A stretch of 64,000 nucleotides of DNA from Streptomyces sp. NBC_01707 (GCF_041438805.1 NZ_CP109190.1:8928001-8992000), one strand, 5' to 3'; counted from the stretch's first letter, positions 35,569 through 44,059 are shown. Translations and numbers: made by a program. Notes: generated by a model not told the origin, from the sequence alone.

Positions 35569-36336
35569 TCATGATCCATATCGCCGGAATCCTGGGGTAC
35601 GCCATTCCTGGCCGTCGGGCAGCACCGCGAGTGCTTCGTATCCGTCCAGTGTTTCCACCCAGCCCTGTGCCCCGTCGCCTCTGGCGAATGCGGCGGTGGC
35701 GTAGGTGTCGGTGAGCGTCAGGCGGGGCCCGACGAGGGTGAGGGAGGCGAACGCCGCGGCGGGTGTACCACTGTGCGGGTCGACGATGTGAACGCCGCGT
35801 TCGGCAGTGCCCGAGGTGGCGACGGCCAGGTCGTGGCCGGCGGTGATGACGGTGGCCAGTTCGCCGGGGCGCAGTGGGTGGGCGATGCCGATGCGCCACG
35901 GAGTGCCGGGGCCGGCCTGACCGCGGAGCTGCAGGTCACCGCCGCCGTTGACGCACGTGTGGTGCGCGCCCGCGTCGTAAAGAAGCTGGGACGCCGTTTC
36001 GGTGGCCCAGCCTTTGACGAGACCTGAGGGGTCGAGGGTGCCGGAGGGGGTGATGCTGAACCAGCCGTCGCTGTCGTGGGTGGCCTGTGCGCACAGGGAC
36101 AGGACTTCGTGGACTTCGGCCGGACAGTCCTGAAGGCGGATTTCGCCGCGGTCGAGGCGGCTGATGTAGCTGTCGGGCCGGTAGGTGGAGAACACGGCGT
36201 CGACCCGGTGGAGGTGGTGCACAGCCTCGGCGAGGGCGCGGTGGATGGCGGTGGTGGGCTTGTCACGGATGTCGAAGGAGAAGACGGTGCCCATGACGTG
36301 CTCGACGTGGCGCAGCCCGAGCGCGGGGTCAGGCAT
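35569..36336 (-). CDS. apbE: FAD:protein FMN transferase (ApbE)
   Basis: 255 aa; attaches FMN from FAD through a phosphoester to Ser/Thr of target proteins. Family features are EHVMGTVFSFDI at the N-terminus, SGTLDPSGLVKGWATETASQLL, CVNGGGDLQLRG (nucleotide site) and a C-terminal LTDTYATAAFARG metal-binding region. The start at 36336 overlaps the FMN-binding gene by 8 bp. No lipobox is visible, so it may act inside the cell. The target is almost certainly the FMN-binding protein encoded just upstream. Confidence 0.9.
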   Translation of the reverse strand: MPDPALGLRHVEHVMGTVFSFDIRDKPTTAIHRALAEAVHHLHRVDAVFSTYRPDSYISRLDRGEIRLQDCPAEVHEVLSLCAQATHDSDGWFSITPSGTLDPSGLVKGWATETASQLLYDAGAHHTCVNGGGDLQLRGQAGPGTPWRIGIAHPLRPGELATVITAGHDLAVATSGTAERGVHIVDPHSGTPAAAFASLTLVGPRLTLTDTYATAAFARGDGAQGWVETLDGYEALAVLPDGQEWRTPGFRRYGS

Positions 36337-36760
36337 GGGCCTGGTCCAGGGCGCTTTGGAGGGACTGGATGTAGCCCTGGCTGGTGTAGCTCGCACCGGA
36401 GACGGCATCGATGTGTGCGCTCTGAGCCCCGATGGCCTCCTGGGTGAGGCGGGGCAGGGCGTAGGCGGCGATCTGCTGGTCGCGGCCGTTCTGGTCCGGT
36501 GCCTGAAGAACCTTGACGGAGATGATCTTTCCCTTGGAGAGGACGGCGGCGACCTGCACGGCTCCGTACTGGGTATCGATCGGATCTCCGGTGAATGTGC
36601 CCGTCCCCGTGGACGCACCGGCGGGGGTGTGTGGCGATGCGGAGGCTGTTGGGGACCTGGGGGCCACTCCTGCGAGGGCGGGGAGCTGGTGAGGTTTGAG
36701 GGCGAGCAGGGTTACGACGAGGGCGCTGATCCCGGTGGTGGCGAGGACGGCTGGGCGCAT
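36329..36760 (-). CDS. Membrane-anchored FMN-binding domain protein (ApbE substrate)
   Basis: 143 aa. An N-terminal signal anchor (about 3-22, PAVLATTGISALVVTLLALK) is followed by a Ser/Pro/Thr-rich linker and an FMN_bind domain (about 55-143). The flavinylation motif is DAVSGASYTS, with Ser124 in the position usually held by Thr of SGAT. The domain lies outside the membrane and would carry covalently bound FMN, receiving electrons from the ferric-reductase-like protein encoded 11 bp upstream. It overlaps apbE by 8 bp. Confidence 0.87.
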   Translation of the reverse strand: MRPAVLATTGISALVVTLLALKPHQLPALAGVAPRSPTASASPHTPAGASTGTGTFTGDPIDTQYGAVQVAAVLSKGKIISVKVLQAPDQNGRDQQIAAYALPRLTQEAIGAQSAHIDAVSGASYTSQGYIQSLQSALDQAHA

Positions 36761-36771
36761 GGCGGTTCTCC

Positions 36772-38133
36772 TCAGAACGCGAAGGACTCGTGGTGGATGC
36801 GCCGTGCCGGCACACCGGCGTCGAGCAGGGCTGTGATCGCGGCCTGGGTCATGCCGGGAGGGCCGCAGAGGTAGACGTCGTGTGCCGCCAGGTCCGGCAC
36901 CAGATCGGTCAGGCCCCGGGCGGTGAGGGGTGAGGAGTAGGCGGCCGGTTCGTCGACGACGTAGTGCACGCCGGCGCGCCGGCGGGCGGCTATCGCGTCG
37001 AGTTCACTGCGCAGGGCGAGGTCGGCCGGGCGGCGGGCCCGGTAGACGAGGGTGACCTGGCCAGGCAGTGTCTCGAAGAGCGCGCGCAAGGGGGTGATGC
37101 CGACACCGCCGGCCAGAAGGAGGACCTTGGGGGCGGTGCGGCGCCTCGCGGTGAAGGCGCCGTAAGGTCCCTCGGCCCAGACCCGGGTGCCGGGTGCCAG
37201 GCGGGCGAGCGCGGCGCTGTGCCCGCCTGCCGTCTTCACGGTGATGCGCAGGCGGCCGGATTGCGCGGGGGCGGAGAGGGAGTAGGGGTTGGCGGTCCAC
37301 CACAGCCCGCGGGTCAGGAAGCGCCAGCGCAGGAACTGCCCCGGCTCACCCCCCAGCTCGTCCAGGTGGTCGCCGGTGAGGTGGACGGAGACCACACCCG
37401 GTGCCTCGGGATGGACCGCGGCCACGCGCAGTCGGTGGCGCAGTCCGCGCCGGACGGGTACGGCGAACCGGTACCAGGCGACCAGCGCCGCGACGCCGAG
37501 GAACAGCGTGTACCAGGCCGCCTGGGCGGAGCGGTTGCCGACGAAGTCGGCTCCGTTGGAGAGCTGGTGTCCGAAGGTGAGGAAGACGGCCAGGTAGGTG
37601 GCGAAGTGCAGGTAATGCCAGGTCTCGTAACTCATTCGGCGGCGGGCCGCGCGGGCTGAGAGGATTCCGGTGGTCAGGAACAGCAGGAAGCCGGCGGTGC
37701 CCTTGAGCAGGTCGGGGTAACGCAGGACGAGCGTGGAGGTCTGGCTGACCACGTTCGTGTGCGAGGTCAGTGAGTAGCCCCAGATGATCAGCAGGGTGTG
37801 GGTGAGGGCCAGGGAGATGGTGCAGCGGCCGCCGAACGCGTGCCAGCGGGCGAGCCGGTCCGTGCCGATGGTGTGGTCCAGAAGCGGCATGCGGGCCATC
37901 AGCGCGAGGAGGACCGCGCAGCCGTAGCCGGCCAGGAGCCCGGTGATACGTCCCGCACCGGTGAGCCAGCCCGCCGGACCGACGACCGAGGTCGTGTCGC
38001 TCCACCACAGGGCGAGCACCCCGGCGGCGCCGGCCCAGATCACGAGCGACGCCAGAATCGGCACGACGCTGCGGCGCGGGCGCCGGTGGCGCATCCCACG
38101 ACTCGCGTACGTGGTGGTGGATGTGGCGGTCAT
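36772..38133 (-). CDS. Ferric-reductase-like membrane oxidoreductase (heme + FAD/NAD)
   Basis: 453 aa. Six membrane segments in the first 225 residues include the His residues of a heme-binding core (FGGRCTISLALTHTLLII, ETWHYLHFATYLAVFLTFGHQL). The cytosolic C-terminal half is a ferredoxin-NADP-reductase module: FAD motif WTANPYSLSAPA, GPYGAFT, NAD(P) motif LLLAGGVGITPLRAL and the C-terminal VYLCGPPGM and HHESFAF. It moves electrons from NAD(P)H across the membrane, probably to the adjacent FMN protein. First gene of the operon with FMN_bind and apbE, and divergent from the two-component system that likely controls it. Confidence 0.9.
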   Translation of the reverse strand: MTATSTTTYASRGMRHRRPRRSVVPILASLVIWAGAAGVLALWWSDTTSVVGPAGWLTGAGRITGLLAGYGCAVLLALMARMPLLDHTIGTDRLARWHAFGGRCTISLALTHTLLIIWGYSLTSHTNVVSQTSTLVLRYPDLLKGTAGFLLFLTTGILSARAARRRMSYETWHYLHFATYLAVFLTFGHQLSNGADFVGNRSAQAAWYTLFLGVAALVAWYRFAVPVRRGLRHRLRVAAVHPEAPGVVSVHLTGDHLDELGGEPGQFLRWRFLTRGLWWTANPYSLSAPAQSGRLRITVKTAGGHSAALARLAPGTRVWAEGPYGAFTARRRTAPKVLLLAGGVGITPLRALFETLPGQVTLVYRARRPADLALRSELDAIAARRRAGVHYVVDEPAAYSSPLTARGLTDLVPDLAAHDVYLCGPPGMTQAAITALLDAGVPARRIHHESFAF

Positions 38134-38227
38134 GGCGCTCCTCCGGATGAGACATGCTCCGGTGATGGGCGGCCAGCCTCACAGTCCAACTTCTGTGTAC
38201 CTTCTGAAACGGCCCCGTCGGCCGCCT

Positions 38228-38256
38228 TCAGGGCCGATTCAGAGGAAACTCAGAGG
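38228..38256 (+). promoter_or_regulatory. Three direct repeats in the promoter between ferric-reductase and two-component genes
   Basis: TTCAGGG (38228-38234), TTCAGAG (38238-38244) and CTCAGAG (38249-38255) recur every 10-11 bp. In-phase direct repeats of this kind are the usual operator type for OmpR/PhoB response regulators. They lie 48-76 bp before the response-regulator ATG and about 100 bp before the divergent reductase start, so the encoded regulator probably acts here on both transcripts. Confidence 0.55.
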
Positions 38257-38303
38257 CAGGGCCAGCCCTGCTGTGGTCCGTGCTGGGGGATGCTGAAGGA
38301 ACC

Positions 38304-39038
38304 ATGGACGAGCCACGTAAGACCTCGCTGCTGCACCGCCCCGACGGAGCGCCCGTACGGGTGCTCGTCGTCGACGACGAGCCCGACGTCACGGACGTGC
38401 TGGCCGGGGTCATGACAGGGGAGGGCTGGCAGGTCCGTACCGCCGCAGACGGAGCGACCGCGCTCACCACGGCCCGTGATTTCCGGCCCGATGCGGTGGT
38501 CCTGGACTGGATGCTGCCCGACCTCGACGGCCTGCACATCCTGCGAGCCCTTCGGCGCGAGGCGCCCAGCGTGTGCGTGCTGTTTCTGACCGCCCGTGAC
38601 GCCGTCGAGGACCGTATCGCCGGCATCACCGCCGGCGGCGACGACTACGTCACCAAGCCCTACAGCCTGGAAGAAGTCCTGGCCCGGCTGCGCGGGCTGC
38701 TCCGGCGGGCCGGGATGACTGCCGAGCCGGGCACGAACCAGCTCACCGTCGGCGACCTCATCATGGACGAGGAAGCCAGGGAGGTCAGACGCGGCGGGAC
38801 CACGGTCGACCTGTCCCGCACCGAGTTCGAACTCCTACGCTTCCTCATGCGCAACCCGCGCCGAGTGCTGTCCAAGGACCAGATCCTCGACCGCGTCTGG
38901 GCCTACGACTTCGGCGGACGAGCCCATGTCGTCGAGCTCTACATCAGCTACCTGCGCAAGAAGATCGATGCCGGACGCACCCCGATGATCCACACCGTGC
39001 GCGGCGTCGGATACGTCCTGAAGCCGGACTCCCCATGA
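38304..39038 (+). CDS. OmpR/PhoB-family response regulator
   Basis: 244 aa from the ATG at 38304 (GAAGGA 3 nt upstream). The receiver domain has VLVVDDEPD (D24, D25), phospho-acceptor D68 (VVLDWMLPDLDG), T at FLTARD and K118 (VTKPYS). The C-terminal winged helix (about 145-240) has LSRTEFELLRFLMRNPRRVLSKDQILDRVWAYDF and RGVGYVLKP. It overlaps the kinase start by ATGA. Candidate binding repeats lie directly upstream. Target genes are probably the divergent flavin-relay operon and itself. Confidence 0.92.
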   Translation: MDEPRKTSLLHRPDGAPVRVLVVDDEPDVTDVLAGVMTGEGWQVRTAADGATALTTARDFRPDAVVLDWMLPDLDGLHILRALRREAPSVCVLFLTARDAVEDRIAGITAGGDDYVTKPYSLEEVLARLRGLLRRAGMTAEPGTNQLTVGDLIMDEEAREVRRGGTTVDLSRTEFELLRFLMRNPRRVLSKDQILDRVWAYDFGGRAHVVELYISYLRKKIDAGRTPMIHTVRGVGYVLKPDSP

Positions 39039-40459
39039 GGCGCCTGCCGCCCCGTACCCTGCGCGGTCAGCTCACCGCCGGACTCGTCACTCTGCTCGCC
39101 CTCGCCTGCCTCGTCGTCGGCATCACCACCGCCCTCGCTCTGAGAGGCTTCCTGATGGGGCGGCTGGACGAACAGCTCTCCGCCTCAGGAGGCCGGTTCG
39201 CCGCCAGCCTGGAACACGAGGCCGAACCCGACGCGGACAACCGTCCCGACACGCGCGGTCAGGCCGAGGCGACCTTCGGCGCCCGCCTCCTGAACGGCAC
39301 CGTCACCCAGGCAGCCGTCGTCGATGAAGCCACCGACCAACCCCTCCACCTCACCCCCAGTGATCGCCGCGCCCTTGCGGGAATTCCCGTCGACGGAAGC
39401 GGGCACAGCATCCGCCTCTCCACACTGGGGGGCTATCGCGTCACGGCCGTCCAGGGCGACGACCAGGACATTCTGATCACCGGCCTGCCCCTGCACCCGG
39501 TGGAAGAGACCGTTCACCGGCTCGAAGCGGTCGAAACCGTACTGTTCGGCGCCGCCCTCGTAGCTACCGGCATCGCCGGTGCGCTGTGGGTGCAGATCTC
39601 CCTTCGCCCCCTCCAGAGGGTCACCGCCCGGGCGGCGGAGGTCGCCGGGCTGCCGCTCGCCAGCGGCGAAGTCGCCATGCCGGAACCACTTCCCGACACC
39701 GACCCGCGCACCGAAGTCGGCCAGGTCGGCACCGCCCTCAACCACATGCTCGGCCGCGTCGAGGACGCCCTCACCCGGCGTCAGGCCAGCGAGGAGAGGC
39801 TCCGGCACTTCGCCGCCGACGCCAGCCACGAGCTACGTACCCCCGTCGCCAACATCCGCGGCCACGCCGAGCTCGCCCTGCGCCGGCACGGCCCCGTCCC
39901 CGCCGAAGTCCGTCACGCCCTGGAACGCATCGATGCCGAGTCGCAGCGTATGACCCGCCTTGTCGACGACCTGCTGCTCCTCGCCCGCCTGGACGCCGGA
40001 CGCCCTCTCGAACATGAACCGGTCGATCTGACCCTGCTGATCCTGAACGCTACGGAGGACGCACGCGCCGCCGGCCCCGGCCACCGCTGGCTCCTCGACC
40101 TCCCCCAAGATCCTGTCACCGTCGCCGGAGACGCCCACCGGCTCCAGCAGGCCATCGGCAATCTCCTCGCCAATGCCCGTACCCACACCCCGCCAGGCAC
40201 CGACGTGACCATCGCCCTCACCACCGAGCCGGCCGGCGTCTCCCTCAGCGTGAGCGACAACGGGCCAGGCATCCCCGAAGAGCTTCGGCCCGAGGTCTTC
40301 GGCCGCTTCGTACGTGCCGACCATGCCCGCTCCCGCAGTACAGGAAGCACCGGTCTGGGCCTCGCCATCGTCCATGCCGTCATCACCGCTCACGGCGGAA
40401 CCGCCACCGTCACCAGCCGTCCCGGACACACCACCTTCCGCCTCACACTCCCCAACTGA
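39035..40459 (+). CDS. Sensor histidine kinase
   Basis: 474 aa. Two membrane segments (about 14-38 and 166-190) enclose an extracytoplasmic domain of about 125 residues with no family I recognise. A HAMP domain follows (about 190-245), then HisKA with ASHELRTPVANIRGH (H265) and the ATPase domain with NLLANARTHTP (N box), VSDNGPGIPEE (G1) and STGLGLAIVHAV (G2). Start overlaps the regulator stop. An external redox, metal or envelope signal is suggested by the divergent electron-transfer operon. Confidence 0.92.
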   Translation: MRRLPPRTLRGQLTAGLVTLLALACLVVGITTALALRGFLMGRLDEQLSASGGRFAASLEHEAEPDADNRPDTRGQAEATFGARLLNGTVTQAAVVDEATDQPLHLTPSDRRALAGIPVDGSGHSIRLSTLGGYRVTAVQGDDQDILITGLPLHPVEETVHRLEAVETVLFGAALVATGIAGALWVQISLRPLQRVTARAAEVAGLPLASGEVAMPEPLPDTDPRTEVGQVGTALNHMLGRVEDALTRRQASEERLRHFAADASHELRTPVANIRGHAELALRRHGPVPAEVRHALERIDAESQRMTRLVDDLLLLARLDAGRPLEHEPVDLTLLILNATEDARAAGPGHRWLLDLPQDPVTVAGDAHRLQQAIGNLLANARTHTPPGTDVTIALTTEPAGVSLSVSDNGPGIPEELRPEVFGRFVRADHARSRSTGSTGLGLAIVHAVITAHGGTATVTSRPGHTTFRLTLPN

Positions 40460-40558
40460 CACCGCTCGCCTGGCCCGAACCCCGATGGAGCAGGCCCGTT
40501 CGCTCGCTACGGTGCGCATGACGGCGCCGATCTTCTCCTTCAATCTGTGGGGACCGTG

Positions 40559-43246
40559 TCAGCGCAGCCGACGCAGATACGGGTCGTGGGCATGGCGCGG
40601 GACGAGCCGGACGCGGGCGTCGAGCGTCGTGATCCCGTGCGCCCCGGCGAGGACCGGGTTGAGGTCGACGTCGGCCAGCTGGGGCAGGTCCGAGGCCATT
40701 CGCGACAGCCGATGCAGCAGCTGCTCCAGAGCACCGAGGTCGGCGGTGGGACGGCCGGCGTAGCCGAACAGCAGCGGCGAGCAGCGTGGCGAGGTCAGCA
40801 GGTCGTGCGCGTCGAGCTCCGTCAGCGGGGCCAGCCGGGCCGCATGGTCGGCGAGCAGTTCGGTCGCCGTACCGCCCAGCCCGAACACCACGAGGGGTCC
40901 GAAGACCTCGTCCTGGACGACCCCGGCGAACAGTTCGGTGCCGCGTTCGGCGAGTGGCTGGATGACCACCCCAGTCATCCGGTCACCGAACCGGGTGACC
41001 AGATCACGGTGAGCGGCTCTGATCTGGGAGGCGTTGTGCAGGTCCAGGTGGAGGGCGTGCTGCTCGCTCTTGTGCAGCAACCCTGGCCAGTAGGCCTTCA
41101 TCACGACGCGCCCGTCAGGCCCTGCGAGTCGCTCGGCCGCGTCGACGGCCTCGTCCTCGTCCCGGGCCCACGCCCAGGGGATCTGAGGGATGCCGTAGCA
41201 GGCGAGGAGCGCCGCGGTCGCCTGCGGATCCAGCCAGCCACCTTTCGGGTTGCCGTCCAGATATGCGGCGGCGAGATCCCGTGCGCGGCCGGTCTCCACG
41301 CTCGGCAAATCGGGTACTGAACTCGGTAGCCGGGAGAGCCAGTCGGCGCGGGCGGCGGTGTGGGCGAGGGCACGGGCGGCGTCCTCGGCGTCCGAGTACG
41401 CGGGGACGGCGGTCTCGTCGGTGGCCGGTAGAAGTTCGACACGGGCTGCCTGGGCGGGTAGGACCGCAATGACCGGACGAGGGAGCGGCTCTGGGGCCGA
41501 TGTCAGGGCGCGTACCAAGTCCTCGCCGGTGGCGGTGGCGACAGCAGTGGGGACCAGTGCCACAAGTACGGCGTCCACGGCGCCGTGCCGGGCCAGGAGG
41601 CTGACGCACGCCTGTAGTTGCTTTTCGCCGACCGCCGCAGTGACGTCCACGGGATTGGTGGCAGTGGCACCATCCGGCAGTAGGCCAAGAAGCTCGTCCA
41701 CCAGGTCGGCGCTGAGCGCCGGGACGACGAGCCCGGCGTCCGTGCACGCGTCCGCGGCCAGGACTCCCGCTCCCCCCGCATTGCTCACAACAACGACCTT
41801 GGTACCTGCGGCCAGGGGCTGTGCATGCAGCAGGGCAGCGGTGTCCAGGAGCTCGCCGATGGTGCGGGTGGCAGTAATACCGGCCTGGGTGAACAGAGCC
41901 TGCCGGGTCATGGTCGGGGTGGCCGCCGCCGCGGTGTGGGAGGCTGCGGCGCGCCGGCCGGCCTCGGATCGGCCGGCGTCCACGGTGAGTATCGGCATCG
42001 CCCGGGCCACTCGGCGGGCGGTGCGCGAGAAGGCACGGGGGTTGCCGAAGGATTCCAGATGCAGCAGCGCCAGGTCCGTGTGCCCGTCGCTCTCCCACCA
42101 CTGGAGCATGTCGTTACCGCTGACGTCGTACTTGTCGCCGAGCGAGACGAAGCTGGACGCGCCGATGCCGAGGCGGGCGAGGCCATCCAGCAGCGCGATG
42201 CCGACACCGCCTGATTGCACGGCGACTCCAGCGGTTCCCGGTCCGGGATGGCGGGCAGCGAAGGTCGCGTCGAGACGTACGCGGTCCTCCGTGTTGGCGA
42301 GCCCTAGGCAGTTGGGACCAACCAGTCGCATACCGTGGCGCCGGCACGAGCCCATCAGGCCCGCGGCCTGGTGCGTGTTCAGTCCCGCAGAGACCACGAG
42401 CAAGGCTCGCACGCCAGCCTTCCCGCACTCCTCTGCCACTCCGTCGACGTACGCGGCCGGTATGGCGATCACGGCCAGGTCAGGCACCTGCGGCAGATCG
42501 GCGACGGAGCTGTAGGCGTGTACTCCGGCGACGGCTGCCGCTTCGGGGTGTACGGCGTAGACCAGCCCGGTGTAGGAGCCGGTGCGGATGTTCCTCAGGA
42601 TCGCCCGCCCTACGGAGCCTGGCTTGCGTCCGGCACCGATCACCACAACGGCCCTCGGCCGCAGCAGCGGCTGCAGGCTGACGACGTCGGCGACCCGGCC
42701 CCGGATCTCGACGGCATTCAGGTAGGTGTTGTCCTCCGTGAGTTCGACCGTGCAGTGCACCTCAGGACCGTCGAAGTGACTGGTGACGCGCAGCCCCAGG
42801 TCGTGGAAGACCTTCAGCACATCGTGATTCTCGGCCAGGGCGTCCGCGCTGAACGCCGTCACCCCTGCCGTACGGGCCGCGTCCGCCAGGTGTTCCAGCA
42901 ACAGCGTCGCCACACCCCGGCGGTGCCACCCTTCGGCGACGGCCACCGAGATCTCGGCGGTGCTTCCTGGTGGCAGGACCTCGTATTCCGCCAGGCCCAC
43001 CAGATGTCCCGCGTATTCAGCTGCTAGCGCGCGGTAGCCAGGCCGCTCGCCCGCTGCCACGCGGTCGGCGGCCTTCCCTGCGGAGGCGGGGTTGGCGGAG
43101 AAGAACCGCAGCCGCAGATTCTCCGGCGACATCTCCTGGTACAGCCGTAGCACTTCTTCGCGGTCCGCCGATCCCGCCTGGCGAATCCGTACGGTGGTGC
43201 CGTCGCCCAGCAGTGCGTGCACCGGGGCTTCCTTGGTGCCGGTCAT
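40559..43246 (-). CDS. patA: GNAT acetyltransferase fused to ADP-forming acyl-CoA synthetase (PatA-like)
   Basis: 895 aa from the ATG at 43246 (GAAGGAG 8 nt upstream). The frame continues upstream into IS remnants, but that is fortuitous. Order: GNAT domain (about 15-165, VAEGWHRRGVATLLLEHLADAA), CoA-binding Rossmann domain (AVVVIGAGRKPGSVGRAIL), ligase domain with AAASHTAA (H437, position of the phospho-His of acetyl-CoA synthetases) and ATP-grasp (VVMKAYWPGLLHKSEQHALHLDL). N-terminal GNAT is the reverse of Salmonella Pat and matches S. lividans PatA, which acetylates and inactivates acyl-CoA synthetases. Palindromic box E lies 89 bp upstream. Confidence 0.87.
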   Translation of the reverse strand: MTGTKEAPVHALLGDGTTVRIRQAGSADREEVLRLYQEMSPENLRLRFFSANPASAGKAADRVAAGERPGYRALAAEYAGHLVGLAEYEVLPPGSTAEISVAVAEGWHRRGVATLLLEHLADAARTAGVTAFSADALAENHDVLKVFHDLGLRVTSHFDGPEVHCTVELTEDNTYLNAVEIRGRVADVVSLQPLLRPRAVVVIGAGRKPGSVGRAILRNIRTGSYTGLVYAVHPEAAAVAGVHAYSSVADLPQVPDLAVIAIPAAYVDGVAEECGKAGVRALLVVSAGLNTHQAAGLMGSCRRHGMRLVGPNCLGLANTEDRVRLDATFAARHPGPGTAGVAVQSGGVGIALLDGLARLGIGASSFVSLGDKYDVSGNDMLQWWESDGHTDLALLHLESFGNPRAFSRTARRVARAMPILTVDAGRSEAGRRAAASHTAAAATPTMTRQALFTQAGITATRTIGELLDTAALLHAQPLAAGTKVVVVSNAGGAGVLAADACTDAGLVVPALSADLVDELLGLLPDGATATNPVDVTAAVGEKQLQACVSLLARHGAVDAVLVALVPTAVATATGEDLVRALTSAPEPLPRPVIAVLPAQAARVELLPATDETAVPAYSDAEDAARALAHTAARADWLSRLPSSVPDLPSVETGRARDLAAAYLDGNPKGGWLDPQATAALLACYGIPQIPWAWARDEDEAVDAAERLAGPDGRVVMKAYWPGLLHKSEQHALHLDLHNASQIRAAHRDLVTRFGDRMTGVVIQPLAERGTELFAGVVQDEVFGPLVVFGLGGTATELLADHAARLAPLTELDAHDLLTSPRCSPLLFGYAGRPTADLGALEQLLHRLSRMASDLPQLADVDLNPVLAGAHGITTLDARVRLVPRHAHDPYLRRLR

Positions 43247-43328
43247 CGCAAGATCTCCTTCCGGACGCTTCCTCTCCAGTGTTCGGCGCGTGCTCCGTGG
43301 GCCACAGGGGCTGAGCGGGTAAGCGGCG

Positions 43329-43342
43329 GGGCCGATTGGCCC
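43329..43342. promoter_or_regulatory. DosR-like palindrome upstream of patA (box E)
   Basis: GGGCC-GATT-GGCCC is exact, and with one further base each side forms GGGGCC-N4-GGCCCC. It is centred 89 bp upstream of the patA ATG, the same distance range as at the Usp and hydrogenase genes. A degraded second site, GGGCC-ACAG-GGGCT, lies 30 bp nearer the gene (43299-43312). Confidence 0.55.
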
Positions 43343-43454
43343 CAGTACCCCCCGTGCGGTCCGCCCCGAGGCGCATCGGCCGGGCTGAGGACTTGGTGGA
43401 ATGGGCGGCGGGCCTGAGCTTGTTCCACTTTGACTGACACCTTTGGTGTGGTGG

Positions 43455-43733
43455 TCAGGCTGCGAGTGCGGTCTCGTAGTCGGCGGGACTGAGGTAGCCG
43501 AGGCTGCTGTGCAGTCGGTGCAAGTTGTACCAGCCTTCAATGAAATCGAAGATCGCAGTGTGGGCGGCTGCCCGGCTGGGCCAGACGGCGGTATCGAGCA
43601 ATTCGCGCTTGATGGTCGAGAGAACGACTCAGCGAGCGCGTTGTCCCAGCACCGACCGGTGCGGCCGACCGGCAGTCGAACGCCGAACTGGTCGGCCAGT
43701 ATTGCGAATTGGTGGCTGGTGTATTGGGCGGAT
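43455..43733 (-). pseudogene. IS3-family transposase fragment with a 1-nt deletion
   Basis: The minus strand reads SAQYTSHQFAILADQFGVRLP...CWDNALAESF in one frame, then STIKRELLDTAVW...FDFIEGWYNLHRLH and LSPADYETALAA-stop in the next. The switch is at about 43620, where TTCTTCTC of functional copies is TTCTCTC, a single-base loss. This is the C-terminal part of the integrase (OrfB); the N-terminal part is missing. The left edge meets an IS30 fragment at about 43733. Confidence 0.85.
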
Positions 43734-43941
43734 TCAACCAGTCGTCGCAACACCGGTTTTCTGGGCCGAGTGTAGGTGTTCGTTGAGTGCCTCGGCCGGG
43801 GTCTTCCATCCGGGTGTTTTGCGGGGCCGGCTGTTGAGGGCGTGAGCCACTGCCTGGAGTTCGTCGGGCGACCACCTGGACAGGTCGGTGCCTTTGGGAA
43901 AGTACTGGCGCAGAAGCCCGTTCGTGTTCTCGTTCGTCCCG
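43734..43941 (-). pseudogene. IS30-family transposase C-terminal fragment
   Basis: About 69 codons: [23 protein letters not shown], then [22 protein letters not shown] and stop. This is the conserved C-terminal end of IS30 transposases. Upstream of the GTNENTN motif the similarity stops abruptly at about 43941, so the element is truncated. It directly abuts the IS3 fragment on the other side, indicating successive insertion and deletion events at this edge of the island. Confidence 0.85.
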
Positions 43942-44059
43942 CAGGTCACGAACGCCCCCCGGTGCCAACTAGCGCTCCTGGTAACACCGCGGTCCGCAAG
44001 CTGCGGGTCGAGTGCCTCACGGCATGGTCCCGGCTGATGGCGGCGCTGATGGCCGAGCG

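Noticed and set aside
43247..43753. In-frame extension of patA into the IS3 fragment
   Set aside because: The stretch between the IS motif and the patA ATG is low-complexity and not transposase-like. The ATG at 43246 has a strong ribosome site, so the continuity is accidental.
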